Program-made: the position numbers and the translations under genes
Source of the DNA: CAINVV01 sp037137375
Lineage (GTDB): Bacteria; Bacteroidota; Bacteroidia; Bacteroidales; Prolixibacteraceae
Length of the DNA stretch: 64,000 bases
NCBI GenBank assembly: GCA_037137375.1
Contig: JBAXKJ010000011.1
Location: 1-64,000, forward strand
Direction: 5' to 3'
The notes under the pieces: generated by a model
The model's input: only the letters and a program-made list of their open reading frames with translations
What the model was told of the DNA's origin: nothing
Databases searched by the model: none
Shown: in pieces, positions 1-8,775 of the stretch
How the letters are laid out: every line of letters begins with the position of its first letter
How positions within the stretch are numbered: position 1 is the stretch's first letter

Positions 1-1376
1 TACAACCCATATTCAGCCAGGATAAATTTCCCCGCATCCAGCACCGGCAACATCATGGCGACAAATTCGTCTTCGCTATCGGGGATGCTGTTCAAATCAT
101 CACGGAACATTGGGAGATAACCGGTTTCCAGATCGGAAAGCTGTAATTGGCCGGATTGATAGGCTTCCTCAATAATATCCAGTGCTGCCAGCGCTCCATT
201 CCGGGCATTGGCCACATAGGAGTCTCCCCGGATCAACTCTTTCGAGATGCGAATCACATTCTCGGGGGAGAGAATCAAAGCTTGCGGATCCGTGTAAATA
301 TCCGATCCAACCAACAGCTGCTGCAACATCAGACAATGTGTTTTCCCCAGTCGGAGGGCCTCGTTCATCAGACGGGCATCGTATTCGAGCTGTTCGAAAT
401 AAGCAGTAGGGGCCATGCCTGAAAGCAGTTTGATATTTTGTACGGACTCATTGCTCCAAAGGTCGGCGCAGGCTGAGGCGATGTTTCCAATCGGACTCAA
501 ATGGGCGCAAGCCGCAGTCTTTCCCTCCATGCTAATCGGGATGCCGGTAATGGCCTTCAGGAATGGTCCTTCGTAACCACAATCCTTGTCCGGTCCTACG
601 GCACCCTCTTCCATCGCGACGATGGAGCGGACGACCGAGATGACACGTACCAGGGCTGCGAAGACTTTTGGGATATATTTCTTCTCTGCCAAAACCATAG
701 CTGTGTTGGCGAAACCGCAGGCGGAATCCCCTGCGGCGATCTTGCCGTGTTGGTTGGCAAGCGTGACGATTTTGTTCCACAAGAACCGCATATCCCGCAC
801 ACCCAAAACAGAAAGGGCGAACATGACGCCCTTCAGGTCGCACATCATCAATGCCTCGTCAGAGACTTCTTTTCCTCCCGTACTTTCGATCGAGAGCAGG
901 TCGCCACCGGCGATCATGCCCCTTTCAAAAAGTTCCATCATTGGATTTAGCCAGGCTGAAGTGCGCTGATTGGCAGGACGTTCAAATTCACGAAGATCAT
1001 TGGGCGTCAGACGGATTTCCGAGGCCAGACCGAAGTTCCGGTAATATTTTTCGCAGATTTCATTCATGATTTTCACGATCTCCACACCGATGTCCGGTGT
1101 TTTGGTCATCTCCAAAAGGGTCTCGAATTCGAGGACCACCCCTTTGGAATTCAGGTGCACGGCGCGTTCGAGTGCTCCTTCGGCGATTTCACGGTAGTGG
1201 GCATATACTTCCTGGAGGGTATTACTGTTGATGCTCATCATCGGAAGGGTGAAATTTAATTCGGCATAAACCTGTCCGCCGCCAATGTTTAATCCACGGG
1301 GGGTCTTTACCGGTTTCGGTGCCAGACCGAACATCAGGTCTTCAGCATTGTTGATGATCAGACTCTTGTACTTCAT
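1..1376 (-). CDS. mtaB: Methanol:corrinoid methyltransferase MtaB (runs to left edge)
   Basis: The protein resembles MtaB, the zinc enzyme that moves the methyl group of methanol to the Co(I) of a corrinoid protein. Reading from the ATG at 1376 gives 458 residues. The final bases in the window are TA of codon 459, so it is either complete to its stop or one residue from running on; MtaB is usually about 460 residues. Family landmarks are LNIGGGQVYAELNF near residue 29, GDSACGF with Cys220, GPDKDCGYEGP with Cys266, and SMEGKTAACAHLSP. Glu164 (in LSIESTGG), Cys220 and Cys266 fall at or near the zinc ligands known for the Methanosarcina enzyme (E164, C220, C269). It is the last gene of an mtaC-mtaA-mtaB run, 30 bp after mtaA. 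The substrate could be another small methylated compound; the family call is firm. Confidence 0.88.
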   Translation of the reverse strand, partial: MKYKSLIINNAEDLMFGLAPKPVKTPRGLNIGGGQVYAELNFTLPMMSINSNTLQEVYAHYREIAEGALERAVHLNSKGVVLEFETLLEMTKTPDIGVEIVKIMNEICEKYYRNFGLASEIRLTPNDLREFERPANQRTSAWLNPMMELFERGMIAGGDLLSIESTGGKEVSDEALMMCDLKGVMFALSVLGVRDMRFLWNKIVTLANQHGKIAAGDSACGFANTAMVLAEKKYIPKVFAALVRVISVVRSIVAMEEGAVGPDKDCGYEGPFLKAITGIPISMEGKTAACAHLSPIGNIASACADLWSNESVQNIKLLSGMAPTAYFEQLEYDARLMNEALRLGKTHCLMLQQLLVGSDIYTDPQALILSPENVIRISKELIRGDSYVANARNGALAALDIIEEAYQSGQLQLSDLETGYLPMFRDDLNSIPDSEDEFVAMMLPVLDAGKFILAEYGL

Positions 1377-1406
1377 AATAATAGTAATTTGTAATAGTGT
1401 AAAATT

Positions 1407-2429
1407 TCAGACAGACTGTAAAACGTCGATGTGGTTAAATTCTTTAAGCGCGGAGAAAAATGCCCTGATATTTTCTGCAGGAACCTGGGGCGGAAGATCG
1501 CATCCTGTTGAGAGGACGAAATTACCAAAGCCGGCTGTTTTGTCCAGGAGATTGCTCACGTAAGCCTCGACTCCTGAAGCAGAAAGTTGTTTCAAGATTC
1601 CGACAGGATCCACATTTCCCAAAATCAGTTTGTCTTTCGGACAAGATCGGAGGGCGTCAACCATATCGATGGCGTTGCCAAAATGGTAGGCATTTGCGCC
1701 GGTGTAAAGCATTGCATCCGTGCAGTGTCCGGTATTTCCGCAGTTATGCAGAATGACCAGAAAGGAGTTATCCTGCAAGGTCTCCACGATTCGTTTGATA
1801 TAAATGGAGGAAAAATCTATGCAATCCTCGTTGGAAAGCAATCCGGCGGCGGGTTCCGCAATCAATACCCCGGAGCATCCAATGCGCTTGAGTTCAGTGC
1901 AATATTTCAGGATGAACTCGGTGCATTTATCTAACAGAACATGAATGGTTTCGGGTTCAGTATAGCAGGCCACCATGATTTCAGACATGTCATACAGTCT
2001 GCCTGCGAGCGAAAAGGGACCAATCACTCCTGCGAATACAGGCTTGTCGTGGTTCCATTCGACAGTCAGCCTGTTGGCTAAAAGGTATTGTGGAATGCGT
2101 CCGGCTGAAAGATCAGGCACTTGCAATGCTTCAACCTCTTCTGCATTTGATAATAGTCTTCCAAGCAAGTGCGGCATCTCGTCTTCCTGAATGGAAACGG
2201 GAGCTCCGAATGCCTCGGCTTCCACGGTCAAGTCCATGATTACGGTAGTTGCCGCGGAGGGGTATACTTCACTCAGTTTCTTAATTGCTTGTGCATGCAC
2301 CTCGCCCGACTGCACCGCATCTTTAACGGATCTTCCAATCATTTCGATTCCGGGATGAGTCATGATGGGCAAGGCAATCCGTTCCGGACTACTTATTATC
2401 TCGCTGACCCAATTATTAATATCAATCAT
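1407..2429 (-). CDS. mtaA: MtaA-like methylcorrinoid methyltransferase (uroporphyrinogen decarboxylase family)
   Basis: A 340-residue member of the uroporphyrinogen decarboxylase/MtaA-MtbA superfamily. In methanogens MtaA moves the methyl group from methylated MtaC to coenzyme M; in acetogens related proteins serve tetrahydrofolate. The zinc signature His-X-Cys...Cys is visible as H228-N-C230 (ILHNCGN) and C310 (STGCDLPP), which separates this subfamily from true HemE. GNVDP near residue 271 is also typical. It lies between mtaC (138 bp upstream) and mtaB (30 bp downstream) on the same strand, so all three are probably co-transcribed. The methyl acceptor cannot be read from the sequence; a Bacteroidota host is unlikely to use coenzyme M, so a folate acceptor is my inference. 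Confidence 0.8.
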   Translation of the reverse strand: MIDINNWVSEIISSPERIALPIMTHPGIEMIGRSVKDAVQSGEVHAQAIKKLSEVYPSAATTVIMDLTVEAEAFGAPVSIQEDEMPHLLGRLLSNAEEVEALQVPDLSAGRIPQYLLANRLTVEWNHDKPVFAGVIGPFSLAGRLYDMSEIMVACYTEPETIHVLLDKCTEFILKYCTELKRIGCSGVLIAEPAAGLLSNEDCIDFSSIYIKRIVETLQDNSFLVILHNCGNTGHCTDAMLYTGANAYHFGNAIDMVDALRSCPKDKLILGNVDPVGILKQLSASGVEAYVSNLLDKTAGFGNFVLSTGCDLPPQVPAENIRAFFSALKEFNHIDVLQSV

Positions 2430-2567
2430 AATATGCTGCTAAATAACTGAAAATGAAATGTATAAAAACGAAACATGGTTTCAAAACAGGACATAAGAAT
2501 TACCGATCCTGGATTCAGGACCTTATTCGGAAATTTGAATAATCTAAATTTTAAAGAATTCTGAAAG

Positions 2568-3236
2568 CTAAGACGCCAACCTGTTGAGGTATTCGACTGC
2601 TTTTTGCGGATCCGGTGCGTAAAAGTCTGCACCGATGCTGCGGCAGAAATCTGCGTTGACAGGTGCACCACCGATCAGAATTTTCGTCTCGGGTACGATT
2701 CCCCTGATACCGGAAACAATCTCACCCATGTTCACCATAGTTGTGGTAAGCAGAGCGGAAAGTCCAACGACGGCTCCCGGATTATTCTTCAATGCCTCGA
2801 TGAAACGCTCTGAGCCAACATCCACACCCAGGTCGACGATCGTCCATCCGCCACCTTCCACCATCATGGCAACAAGGTTCTTGCCAATGTCATGAAGGTC
2901 GCCTTTCACGGTGCCGATGATGAATGTCCCCTTGGATTTCATCTGACCGGATGCGAAAAAAGGTTTCAACTGGACCATGGAAGCGCCCATTGCCTTGGCT
3001 GACATGAGCATCTGCGGAACAAAAATCTTGTTTTCCGAGAATTTCTTGCCTACGTTTCCCATGGCAGGAATGAGTGCATCTTCCAGAATACGTTGTGGAT
3101 CAATGCCTGTTTCGAGGGCTTTCTGCGTTAACTCGAGCGAACCATCCATCCCTCTGAGTTGAGGAGGATACGGAGATTTTTGGTCAATTTTTCCCAGTTC
3201 GACGGCTTCGAGTAGTTTTTCGATAATCTCACTCAT
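2568..3236 (-). CDS. mtaC: Methyltransferase corrinoid protein (MtaC-like, B12-binding)
   Basis: A 222-residue cobalamin-binding methyl carrier. The N-terminal about 90 residues form the helical cap seen in methionine synthase and MtaC-type proteins. The Rossmann B12 domain follows, with the base-off/His-on motif DLHDIG (lower axial ligand His115), GLSALLTT near residue 156 and IGGAPVNADF near residue 188. It is the first gene of the minus-strand methyltransferase run, and its start faces the divergent AraC gene 137 bp away. A -7-like TATATTTG lies about 39-46 bp upstream of the start. Family assignment is secure; the partner methyltransferase is taken to be the adjacent MtaB. Confidence 0.88.
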   Translation of the reverse strand: MSEIIEKLLEAVELGKIDQKSPYPPQLRGMDGSLELTQKALETGIDPQRILEDALIPAMGNVGKKFSENKIFVPQMLMSAKAMGASMVQLKPFFASGQMKSKGTFIIGTVKGDLHDIGKNLVAMMVEGGGWTIVDLGVDVGSERFIEALKNNPGAVVGLSALLTTTMVNMGEIVSGIRGIVPETKILIGGAPVNADFCRSIGADFYAPDPQKAVEYLNRLAS

Positions 3237-3274
3237 ACTATTCTTGTTTAGTCGTTTGATTTAAAAGATAATAA

Positions 3275-3282
3275 CAAATATA
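3275..3282 (-). promoter_or_regulatory. Putative -7 element (TATATTTG) for the mtaCAB run
   Basis: On the minus strand the bases read TATATTTG, matching the Bacteroidota -7 consensus TAnnTTTG. The element lies 39 bp upstream of the mtaC start, which would give a leader of roughly 30 nt. No clear -33 TTTG sits at the usual spacing, so the promoter may need an activator. The AraC gene reads away from the same 137-bp spacer and is the obvious candidate. Confidence 0.4.
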
Positions 3283-3373
3283 AGATTTCTTTCAAACTTT
3301 ATTCTACTTCAATATTTACTAATTTTGATGCGATATTCACATAATTCGTCAATTTTGTGCAATATTTACCAAA

Positions 3374-4267
3374 ATGCCGGCAAAATACGAACAAATAGTC
3401 TTACGGGAGGATGAATCTTTTTTCATCGGGATTTTTCAGGATAACCTGGAGAAGAGTACCTGGCATTATCACAACAACTTCGAAATAAGTTTCATTACCG
3501 AAGGTTCCGGAAAACGGATCGTTGCCGATTCGATTGAGGAGTTTCAACCCGGCGACCTGGTTTTCATCGGCAGCAACCTTCCGCATGTGTGGATAGCCGA
3601 ACGGGAGCATAGCCTGCCGTCTGAACGAGCACTCGAAATGGTTTTTCTCCAGTTCTCCGCTAATATTTTCTTTCCCCAGATGCTGGCGCTTGCTGAATTC
3701 AGGAATATCAGGCGGGCGCTCGAGTTGTCGGAGAGGGGGATTCAAATCGTCGGTCAGACCCTGAATGAGGTGAGCGAAATCATGCTGCAGCTTCCGTATC
3801 TGAAAGGCTTCGACAGGATGAATAATTTCTTCCGGCTGATGGATATCATCGGAAAGAGCAGTTCAAACATCAGTCTGGCCAGTGAAGAATTCATGAGAAA
3901 ACGGTTCACCACCGGGAACAGGCGCATCGCCATGCTGCACGATTACCTGATGAACCACTACCGTGAAGACATCGACCTGAAGAAACTGGCCGATCTGGTC
4001 AGCATGGCGGAAGGATCACTCTGCCGGTTTTTCAGGATGAATGTCGGAACTTCCATCTTCGAATACCTGAACAGGATAAAAGTTGATTTTGCCTGCAAAC
4101 TACTGATGGATCCCGATATTGGGATCATGGATGTCTGTCTGGACAGCGGATTCAACAACCTGAGCCATTTCAACAAACAGTTCAGGAAAAATACCGGTGC
4201 GACGCCGACGGAATACAGGAAACAGTTTAGGTGGCTAGTGAAGGATCAGTCCAAGATATTACAGTAA
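3374..4267 (+). CDS. AraC family transcriptional regulator with N-terminal cupin
   Basis: A 297-residue regulator. An AraC-type cupin sensor occupies about residues 10-110 (WHYHNNFEISFITEGSG, FQPGDLVFIGSNLPHVW), and a double helix-turn-helix DNA-binding domain residues 190-290 (DLKKLADLVSMAEGSLCRFF, GFNNLSHFNKQFRKNTGATP). It is divergent from mtaC, which suggests it controls the methyltransferase operon. However, AraC proteins with a cupin usually sense sugars, and sugar genes lie on its other side. Its last 9 bp overlap the 3' end of the convergent phosphatase gene. The ligand is unknown. Confidence 0.85.
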   Translation: MPAKYEQIVLREDESFFIGIFQDNLEKSTWHYHNNFEISFITEGSGKRIVADSIEEFQPGDLVFIGSNLPHVWIAEREHSLPSERALEMVFLQFSANIFFPQMLALAEFRNIRRALELSERGIQIVGQTLNEVSEIMLQLPYLKGFDRMNNFFRLMDIIGKSSSNISLASEEFMRKRFTTGNRRIAMLHDYLMNHYREDIDLKKLADLVSMAEGSLCRFFRMNVGTSIFEYLNRIKVDFACKLLMDPDIGIMDVCLDSGFNNLSHFNKQFRKNTGATPTEYRKQFRWLVKDQSKILQ

Positions 4268-4750
4268 ATCGGGTATCCAGCGGTGCGTCATCCGGCCGGA
4301 ACAGGGGACTAAATCAGCCCAGTGACTGATTCCAAATTCGATGACGACCGTCGAACAGGTCGGAACATCCAGTGAAAATCCCGGGAGCAGCATATCCAGG
4401 TAATTGTAGACGGTCGGGTTGTGGCCAACGACCATCACGGTAGTGTGACTGTCGTCGATCTCGTGAAGCATGTTCAGGAAGGTGGCGGTCATCATGCCGG
4501 AGTAAAGTTTTTTCTCGTACCTGACGTTCCCGGTAGGGTAGCCGAAGGTGTCGGCGAAGATACGGGTGGTTTGAGTGGTACGGACGGCCGGACTGGAGAT
4601 GATCAGATCGGGTAAAACGCCGCAACACACCATCTCAAGGCTGGTTCTTTCTGCATCATCCCGGCCACGGTCTGTCAGCGTCCGGTCATAATCCTGGTCG
4701 TATCCGTGCTGGATGGTCTTGGCATGACGAACAATAATCACTCGTTTCAT
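4259..4750 (-). CDS. SixA-like histidine phosphatase family protein
   Basis: A 163-residue histidine phosphatase (phosphoglycerate mutase-like fold). The catalytic RHAK motif lies at residues 8-11, the second arginine region at ISSPAVRTTQT (about residue 50), and the second catalytic His in VVGHNPTVYNYL (about residue 110). Its small size and the short RHAK...GHNP layout match SixA-type phosphohistidine phosphatases rather than mutases. It overlaps the convergent AraC gene by 9 bp and sits 6 bp downstream of the ROK kinase on the same strand, so the two are probably co-transcribed. The true substrate is not known. Confidence 0.8.
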   Translation of the reverse strand: MKRVIIVRHAKTIQHGYDQDYDRTLTDRGRDDAERTSLEMVCCGVLPDLIISSPAVRTTQTTRIFADTFGYPTGNVRYEKKLYSGMMTATFLNMLHEIDDSHTTVMVVGHNPTVYNYLDMLLPGFSLDVPTCSTVVIEFGISHWADLVPCSGRMTHRWIPDLL

Positions 4751-4756
4751 CGGATA

Positions 4757-5785
4757 TCAGGATTTGCTTTTATCTAACTCTTTCCATACCAATGCGCTGG
4801 CACCCACAATAGCGGCTGAACCTGCCTTGAGTTTGGAAGGAAGGAGTTTGATCTTGTTGCGATAGAAAGGCAAAAGGTAGCGCTCCAGACTCTCCCGGGT
4901 CGGTTTAAATAGGATTTCGCCGGCTGCTACAGGACCACCAAAGAGGAAAATTGCTTCCGGACTGAGATAATGAACGGCATCGGCCAGACTGCGCCCAAGG
5001 ATTTCGCCGGTGTAGGCGAATACTTCGAGTGCCAGGGTATCATGTTGTACCGCAGCATCGAAGACCATTTTGGAGGTCAGTTCGTTGAAGGAAACTTTAG
5101 CCAAAGGGCTGTCGCTGTAATTCTGTTTTGCCAATAGTTCGAATACCGTTCTCCTGATTCCGGTAGCAGAGCAATAGGTTTCGAGATGACCCTTGGAGCC
5201 ACAGCCACATTGCCGGCCATCGGGCACCGCAGTGATGTGACCCAGCTCTCCGGCCAGTCCGTCGTGACCATAGACCAGATCCCCATTGACGATGAGGCCA
5301 CTACCCAGTCCTGTTCCGAGCGTGATCATGACAAAATTGCGCATGCCGATAGCGCCACCGTAAATCATTTCACCAAGGGCAGCCGCGTTGGCATCGTTGG
5401 TGACTTTGATGATGCTGTATTCAGGCATTTGTGACTGGAGAAGATCCGTCAGCGGAACGACGTTGACAAACGGGAGGTTGGCGGTGATTCCCATGGTGCC
5501 GTCGTAATAGTTGGCAAAAGGTGCCCCAATACCAATTCCCATGACTTCTACATCCGGAGTGGTCGACCTGACGGCCGCGACTGCCAGACTAATTTCCTTA
5601 GCGATCAGTCTGATAAATTTGTCGCGTAGCTCATTCGAAACCTCCACGCTCGCATCTGGATTTTCCTTTTTCTGAGGCGTTGGCAGCTGAGGGTGCGTTT
5701 CAAATAACACGTTTCCCTCGCGGTCGACGACTCCGATTGCGGTATTGGTTCCGCCGATATCAAGGCCAATGGCGACTTGTCTCAT
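4757..5785 (-). CDS. ROK family sugar kinase (glucokinase-like)
   Basis: A 342-residue ROK (repressor, ORF, kinase) protein without a DNA-binding domain, so a kinase rather than a repressor. It carries the phosphate-binding GLDIGGTNTAIGVV at residues 7-20, LGTGLGSGLIVNG near residue 155, the hexose-binding GELGHI near residue 180, and the ROK zinc cluster GRQCGCGSKGHLE (about 190-202). It probably phosphorylates glucose or a related hexose with ATP in the cytoplasm. A FucP-type permease gene lies upstream on the same strand and a SixA-like gene 6 bp downstream, which suggests a small sugar uptake and activation unit. Confidence 0.85.
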   Translation of the reverse strand: MRQVAIGLDIGGTNTAIGVVDREGNVLFETHPQLPTPQKKENPDASVEVSNELRDKFIRLIAKEISLAVAAVRSTTPDVEVMGIGIGAPFANYYDGTMGITANLPFVNVVPLTDLLQSQMPEYSIIKVTNDANAAALGEMIYGGAIGMRNFVMITLGTGLGSGLIVNGDLVYGHDGLAGELGHITAVPDGRQCGCGSKGHLETYCSATGIRRTVFELLAKQNYSDSPLAKVSFNELTSKMVFDAAVQHDTLALEVFAYTGEILGRSLADAVHYLSPEAIFLFGGPVAAGEILFKPTRESLERYLLPFYRNKIKLLPSKLKAGSAAIVGASALVWKELDKSKS

Positions 5786-5878
5786 TTTTTAAACCGTATA
5801 TTAAAGCATCAAATGCCACATTTGTATAAGTAAAAATACACAAATGTGACATCTGAAAAAATTATTATGGATAAACTC

Positions 5879-7264
5879 TTAGCGTATCTTGCTGCCTTTC
5901 AGGGCGAAGAATGTGATGTAAGCGTAACAGAGAATTGGGATTAAAAGGGCTCCACGAGCACTGAAAGCATCTGTAAATCCTCCAATCAACAGTGGAATGA
6001 TTGCCCCGCCTGCGATCAAGGTATTAATAATACCAGAAGCCAATGGCATTTCAGATGGATCGAGGTCATTGACAGAAAGGGCAAAGATATTCGGGAACAT
6101 GATGGAGTTGAAGAAGCCGATTGAAAGCAGGCACCACATACCAAGGGTAGCAGGCAATATAACAGCAGCGAGGATAAGCAGTACGTTCACGGTACCAAAA
6201 ATGCCAAGCGCCACATTTGCTTTCCCTTTACCCAACATCATCAGGAAGAAGTTAACAATTGCAATACCAAGGAAGATTAATCCGTTCATTGGTTGTGATG
6301 TAAACACAAACTGACCGCCAGTTACAGAAGCGGAAGTGATAAACCAACCTACCAGGAAGGCAAATACCATCACAACGGCAGAATATTGCATGCTTTTGGC
6401 TTTGGGAAGATTGCTCAGAAGAATAGAACCGAAGAAACGGCCAACCATCGATCCACCCCAATAAATAGCCGATAATTTTACTGCCAAATCAGGTAAAACT
6501 CCATCGCTCTTTAAATAAGGTGCGATTTGGGAGGCGGTACCAACCTCGGCGCCAACATAACAGAAAATTGCCAAAGCTCCTAGCCAAACCTGTGGTTTTT
6601 TGAAAACAGAATTGGATGAGATAGTGGTATCACCTGTTATTTCTGGTAATTTGATAAATAGGATACCCACAGCAATTATCACAACAATCGTTCCGATGAT
6701 GACAAAAGGCATCTGTACAAATTTGGCTGCATCGGCAGGTGTTGCTCCGGCTTTAATAGCCAATACTGCAGGTGCAAGAACCAGGACACCGGCCAGGAAA
6801 GGTGCGATTGTACATGCTACGCCATTCAATGCCTGGGTAAGGTTCAAACGTGCCGGGGCAGTTTCTTGTGGACCAAGAGCTGCAACATATGGGTTAGCAG
6901 CAGTTTGGAGAAATACAACACCCGTTGCCATTACAAAAACGGCTGCAAGGAACAGGGGATAGGACAAAGCAGCTACTGCCGGGAAAAACATGTAACTTCC
7001 AACAGCTACCAATACAAGACCAGCGATGACGCCGTTTTTGTACCCAATCTTTTTGATGATGTAACCACAAAGAAAACTAAAAACCGCGTAAGCAATAAAA
7101 AACGAAAAATTGACCAATTGGGCCTCCAGGTTTGTCAGGGCAAATGCCAATTGCACCTGATCTTTCATGGCGATGTTGAAGTTGGTAATAAATCCAAAAA
7201 TGAAGAAGATCGACGCCATGAAGATCATTCCTAATTGGAGATTGCTGTTTGTCTTCTGTTCCAT
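5879..7264 (-). CDS. FucP-type (FHS family) sugar:H+ symporter, MFS
   Basis: A 461-residue integral membrane protein with about twelve hydrophobic segments. It belongs to the fucose/glucose/galactose:H+ symporter branch of the major facilitator superfamily, with FIFGFITNFN in the first helix and GYIIKKIGYKNG after helix 2. The open reading frame extends 41 residues further upstream, but I chose the ATG at 7264 (MEQKTNSNLQ). The extra piece is AT-rich, has its own hydrophobic stretch, and covers the likely promoter. The substrate is probably a hexose such as glucose, galactose, fucose or N-acetylglucosamine, given the ROK kinase next to it. Confidence 0.85.
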   Translation of the reverse strand: MEQKTNSNLQLGMIFMASIFFIFGFITNFNIAMKDQVQLAFALTNLEAQLVNFSFFIAYAVFSFLCGYIIKKIGYKNGVIAGLVLVAVGSYMFFPAVAALSYPLFLAAVFVMATGVVFLQTAANPYVAALGPQETAPARLNLTQALNGVACTIAPFLAGVLVLAPAVLAIKAGATPADAAKFVQMPFVIIGTIVVIIAVGILFIKLPEITGDTTISSNSVFKKPQVWLGALAIFCYVGAEVGTASQIAPYLKSDGVLPDLAVKLSAIYWGGSMVGRFFGSILLSNLPKAKSMQYSAVVMVFAFLVGWFITSASVTGGQFVFTSQPMNGLIFLGIAIVNFFLMMLGKGKANVALGIFGTVNVLLILAAVILPATLGMWCLLSIGFFNSIMFPNIFALSVNDLDPSEMPLASGIINTLIAGGAIIPLLIGGFTDAFSARGALLIPILCYAYITFFALKGSKIR

Positions 7265-7320
7265 TGAATAATTTTTTTTATGTTTAATAATTTGGTTGGC
7301 AGCTCTTATTATCGAGTAAA

Positions 7321-7328
7321 CAAATATA
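7321..7328 (-). promoter_or_regulatory. Putative -7 element (TATATTTG) for the sugar permease
   Basis: The minus strand reads TATATTTG, matching TAnnTTTG, 57 bp upstream of the chosen permease start at 7264. It lies inside the longer version of the reading frame, which supports the internal start. No good -33 TTTG is at the expected spacing. Confidence 0.35.
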
Positions 7329-7444
7329 AATATAATTATGACCTTTGGAAATTTGCGTAATCGTAAATTCACCTTTTGTGAGGTCAAAATGGAGCAGCCG
7401 TTACCTATTTTGCTATTTTTACGATAAATTTTAAATCCAGAACC

Positions 7445-8437
7445 ATGTTTTATTCAGCCTCTCCGGATCGTTACAACAATTTATGCACCTATCGCCGCTG
7501 TGGTCGCAGTGGACTCCAGTTGCCGGTCATCTCATTAGGCCTCTGGCACAATTTCGGTGGTGTCGACAATTTTGAAACAGGTAGAAGCATGCTTCGATAT
7601 GCTTTCGATAATGGGATCACTCATTTTGATCTGGCCAATAATTACGGTCCGCCGCCGGGTTCTGCTGAAGAAAATTTCGGTGTCATCTTTCAAAAGGATT
7701 TCAAACCCTACCGGGATGAGCTCATTATCTCGACCAAGGCAGGCTACCTGATGTGGCCCGGTCCATACGGCGAATGGGGTTCCAGGAAATATCTCCTTTC
7801 CAGCCTGGATCAGAGCCTGAAGCGGATGCAGCTCGACTATGTGGATATTTTCTATTCTCATCGTCCGGATCCGAATACCCCACTGGAGGAGACCATGATG
7901 GCCCTCGATCAGGCGGTCCGTTCGGGGAAAGCGCTCTATGCGGGAATCTCCAATTATCCGGCTGATAAGACCCTCGAGGCGGCTGCTATCCTGCGCAGGC
8001 TTGGCACTCCCTGCCTGATTCATCAGCCGAAATACTCAATGTTTGAGCGATGGGTGGAAAGAGATCTTCTGGATGCCGTAGAGAAAGAAGGTATAGGCGT
8101 GATCGCTTTTTCTCCGCTGGCACAGGGATTGCTCACAGATCGTTACTTGCAAGGCATTCAGGAAGGATCCAGGGCTTCGAAAACGTGGGGTTTTCTGAAG
8201 CCTGAGCAGGTTGCTCCGGCTCTTGAGAAAGTGAAGGAGCTGAATGAAATCGCGCAACAACGCGGTCAGTCGCTGGCGCAGATGGCTATTGCCTGGTTGC
8301 TGAAAGATGAGCGGGTCACTTCGGTATTAATCGGCGCTAGTTCGGTTAAACAGTTGGCGAATAATCTACACGCACAAACGAATCTCTATTTTTCAACCGA
8401 GGAACTAATCAAAATTGAAGCTGTTCTCAAGAAATGA
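7445..8437 (+). CDS. gpr: Aldo/keto reductase, YghZ/Gpr type (L-glyceraldehyde 3-phosphate reductase)
   Basis: A 330-residue NADPH-dependent aldo/keto reductase very like E. coli YghZ. Shared strings include LSLGLWHNFG-type residues at about 30-39, THFDLANNYGPPPGSAEENFG (catalytic Asp and Tyr), DELIISTKAGY (catalytic Lys), MWPGPYG, SLDQSLKRM, DYVDIFYSHR (catalytic His), and the C-terminal VLIGASS NADPH-binding loop. YghZ reduces L-glyceraldehyde 3-phosphate and detoxifies methylglyoxal. It is divergent from the sugar permease and convergent with the small unknown gene that ends 11 bp away. Confidence 0.88.
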   Translation: MFYSASPDRYNNLCTYRRCGRSGLQLPVISLGLWHNFGGVDNFETGRSMLRYAFDNGITHFDLANNYGPPPGSAEENFGVIFQKDFKPYRDELIISTKAGYLMWPGPYGEWGSRKYLLSSLDQSLKRMQLDYVDIFYSHRPDPNTPLEETMMALDQAVRSGKALYAGISNYPADKTLEAAAILRRLGTPCLIHQPKYSMFERWVERDLLDAVEKEGIGVIAFSPLAQGLLTDRYLQGIQEGSRASKTWGFLKPEQVAPALEKVKELNEIAQQRGQSLAQMAIAWLLKDERVTSVLIGASSVKQLANNLHAQTNLYFSTEELIKIEAVLKK

Positions 8438-8448
8438 AAATGAATTTT

Positions 8449-8775
8449 TCACTTCATTTTGTTAAAGTACTTCAGGGCACACTCTTGTAAAATTTTGTAT
8501 TTGCGCTCTTCCGGGATGTTAGGCGCCAGAGATTTCTGCCTGAAGATAGGCCATCCATCTTCATCGGTTCCTGATTTCTCTAGCAGTCCCATCTCCAGAA
8601 AGAGCGTGCAGCTGCCCAAATTGATCAGGTTCATCTTCTCTTCCTTGGTAAAGGGCTGTAAAGTCAGTCCACGTTCACGGACACCTACCAGGAAGAGGAC
8701 CCCGTTCAGATCGACATCCAGCTTGAACTGTTTTCCCAGTGAATCACACAACTCTGTCCAGTTTGAAAATTCCAT
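8449..8775 (-). CDS. Conserved-looking hypothetical protein, 108 aa
   Basis: A 108-residue soluble protein that I do not recognise. It is mixed alpha/beta in composition, with no signal peptide, membrane segment or cysteine motif. The C-terminal 30 residues (RKYKILQECALKYFNKMK) look helical and basic. It is convergent with the aldo/keto reductase (11-bp gap) and divergent from the PUL 1 HTCS (169-bp gap). Codon use looks ordinary, so I think it is a real gene, but no function can be given. Confidence 0.6.
   Translation of the reverse strand: MEFSNWTELCDSLGKQFKLDVDLNGVLFLVGVRERGLTLQPFTKEEKMNLINLGSCTLFLEMGLLEKSGTDEDGWPIFRQKSLAPNIPEERKYKILQECALKYFNKMK

Noticed and set aside
147..1069. Several plus-strand open frames of 70-150 codons
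   Set aside because: They lie opposite the mtaB gene, whose minus-strand translation matches the MtaB family continuously; the plus-strand peptides have no family features.
2426..2671. 81-codon minus-strand frame between mtaC and mtaA
   Set aside because: It overlaps the 3' end of mtaC in another frame, is compositionally odd and has no recognisable features; the spacer 2430-2567 looks non-coding, with only a small TCCTG-gatt-CAGGA hairpin.
7265..7387. 41-residue N-terminal extension of the sugar permease
   Set aside because: AT-rich, contains a -7-like element and an extra hydrophobic stretch absent from the family; the internal ATG at 7264 gives a normal FucP-type start.
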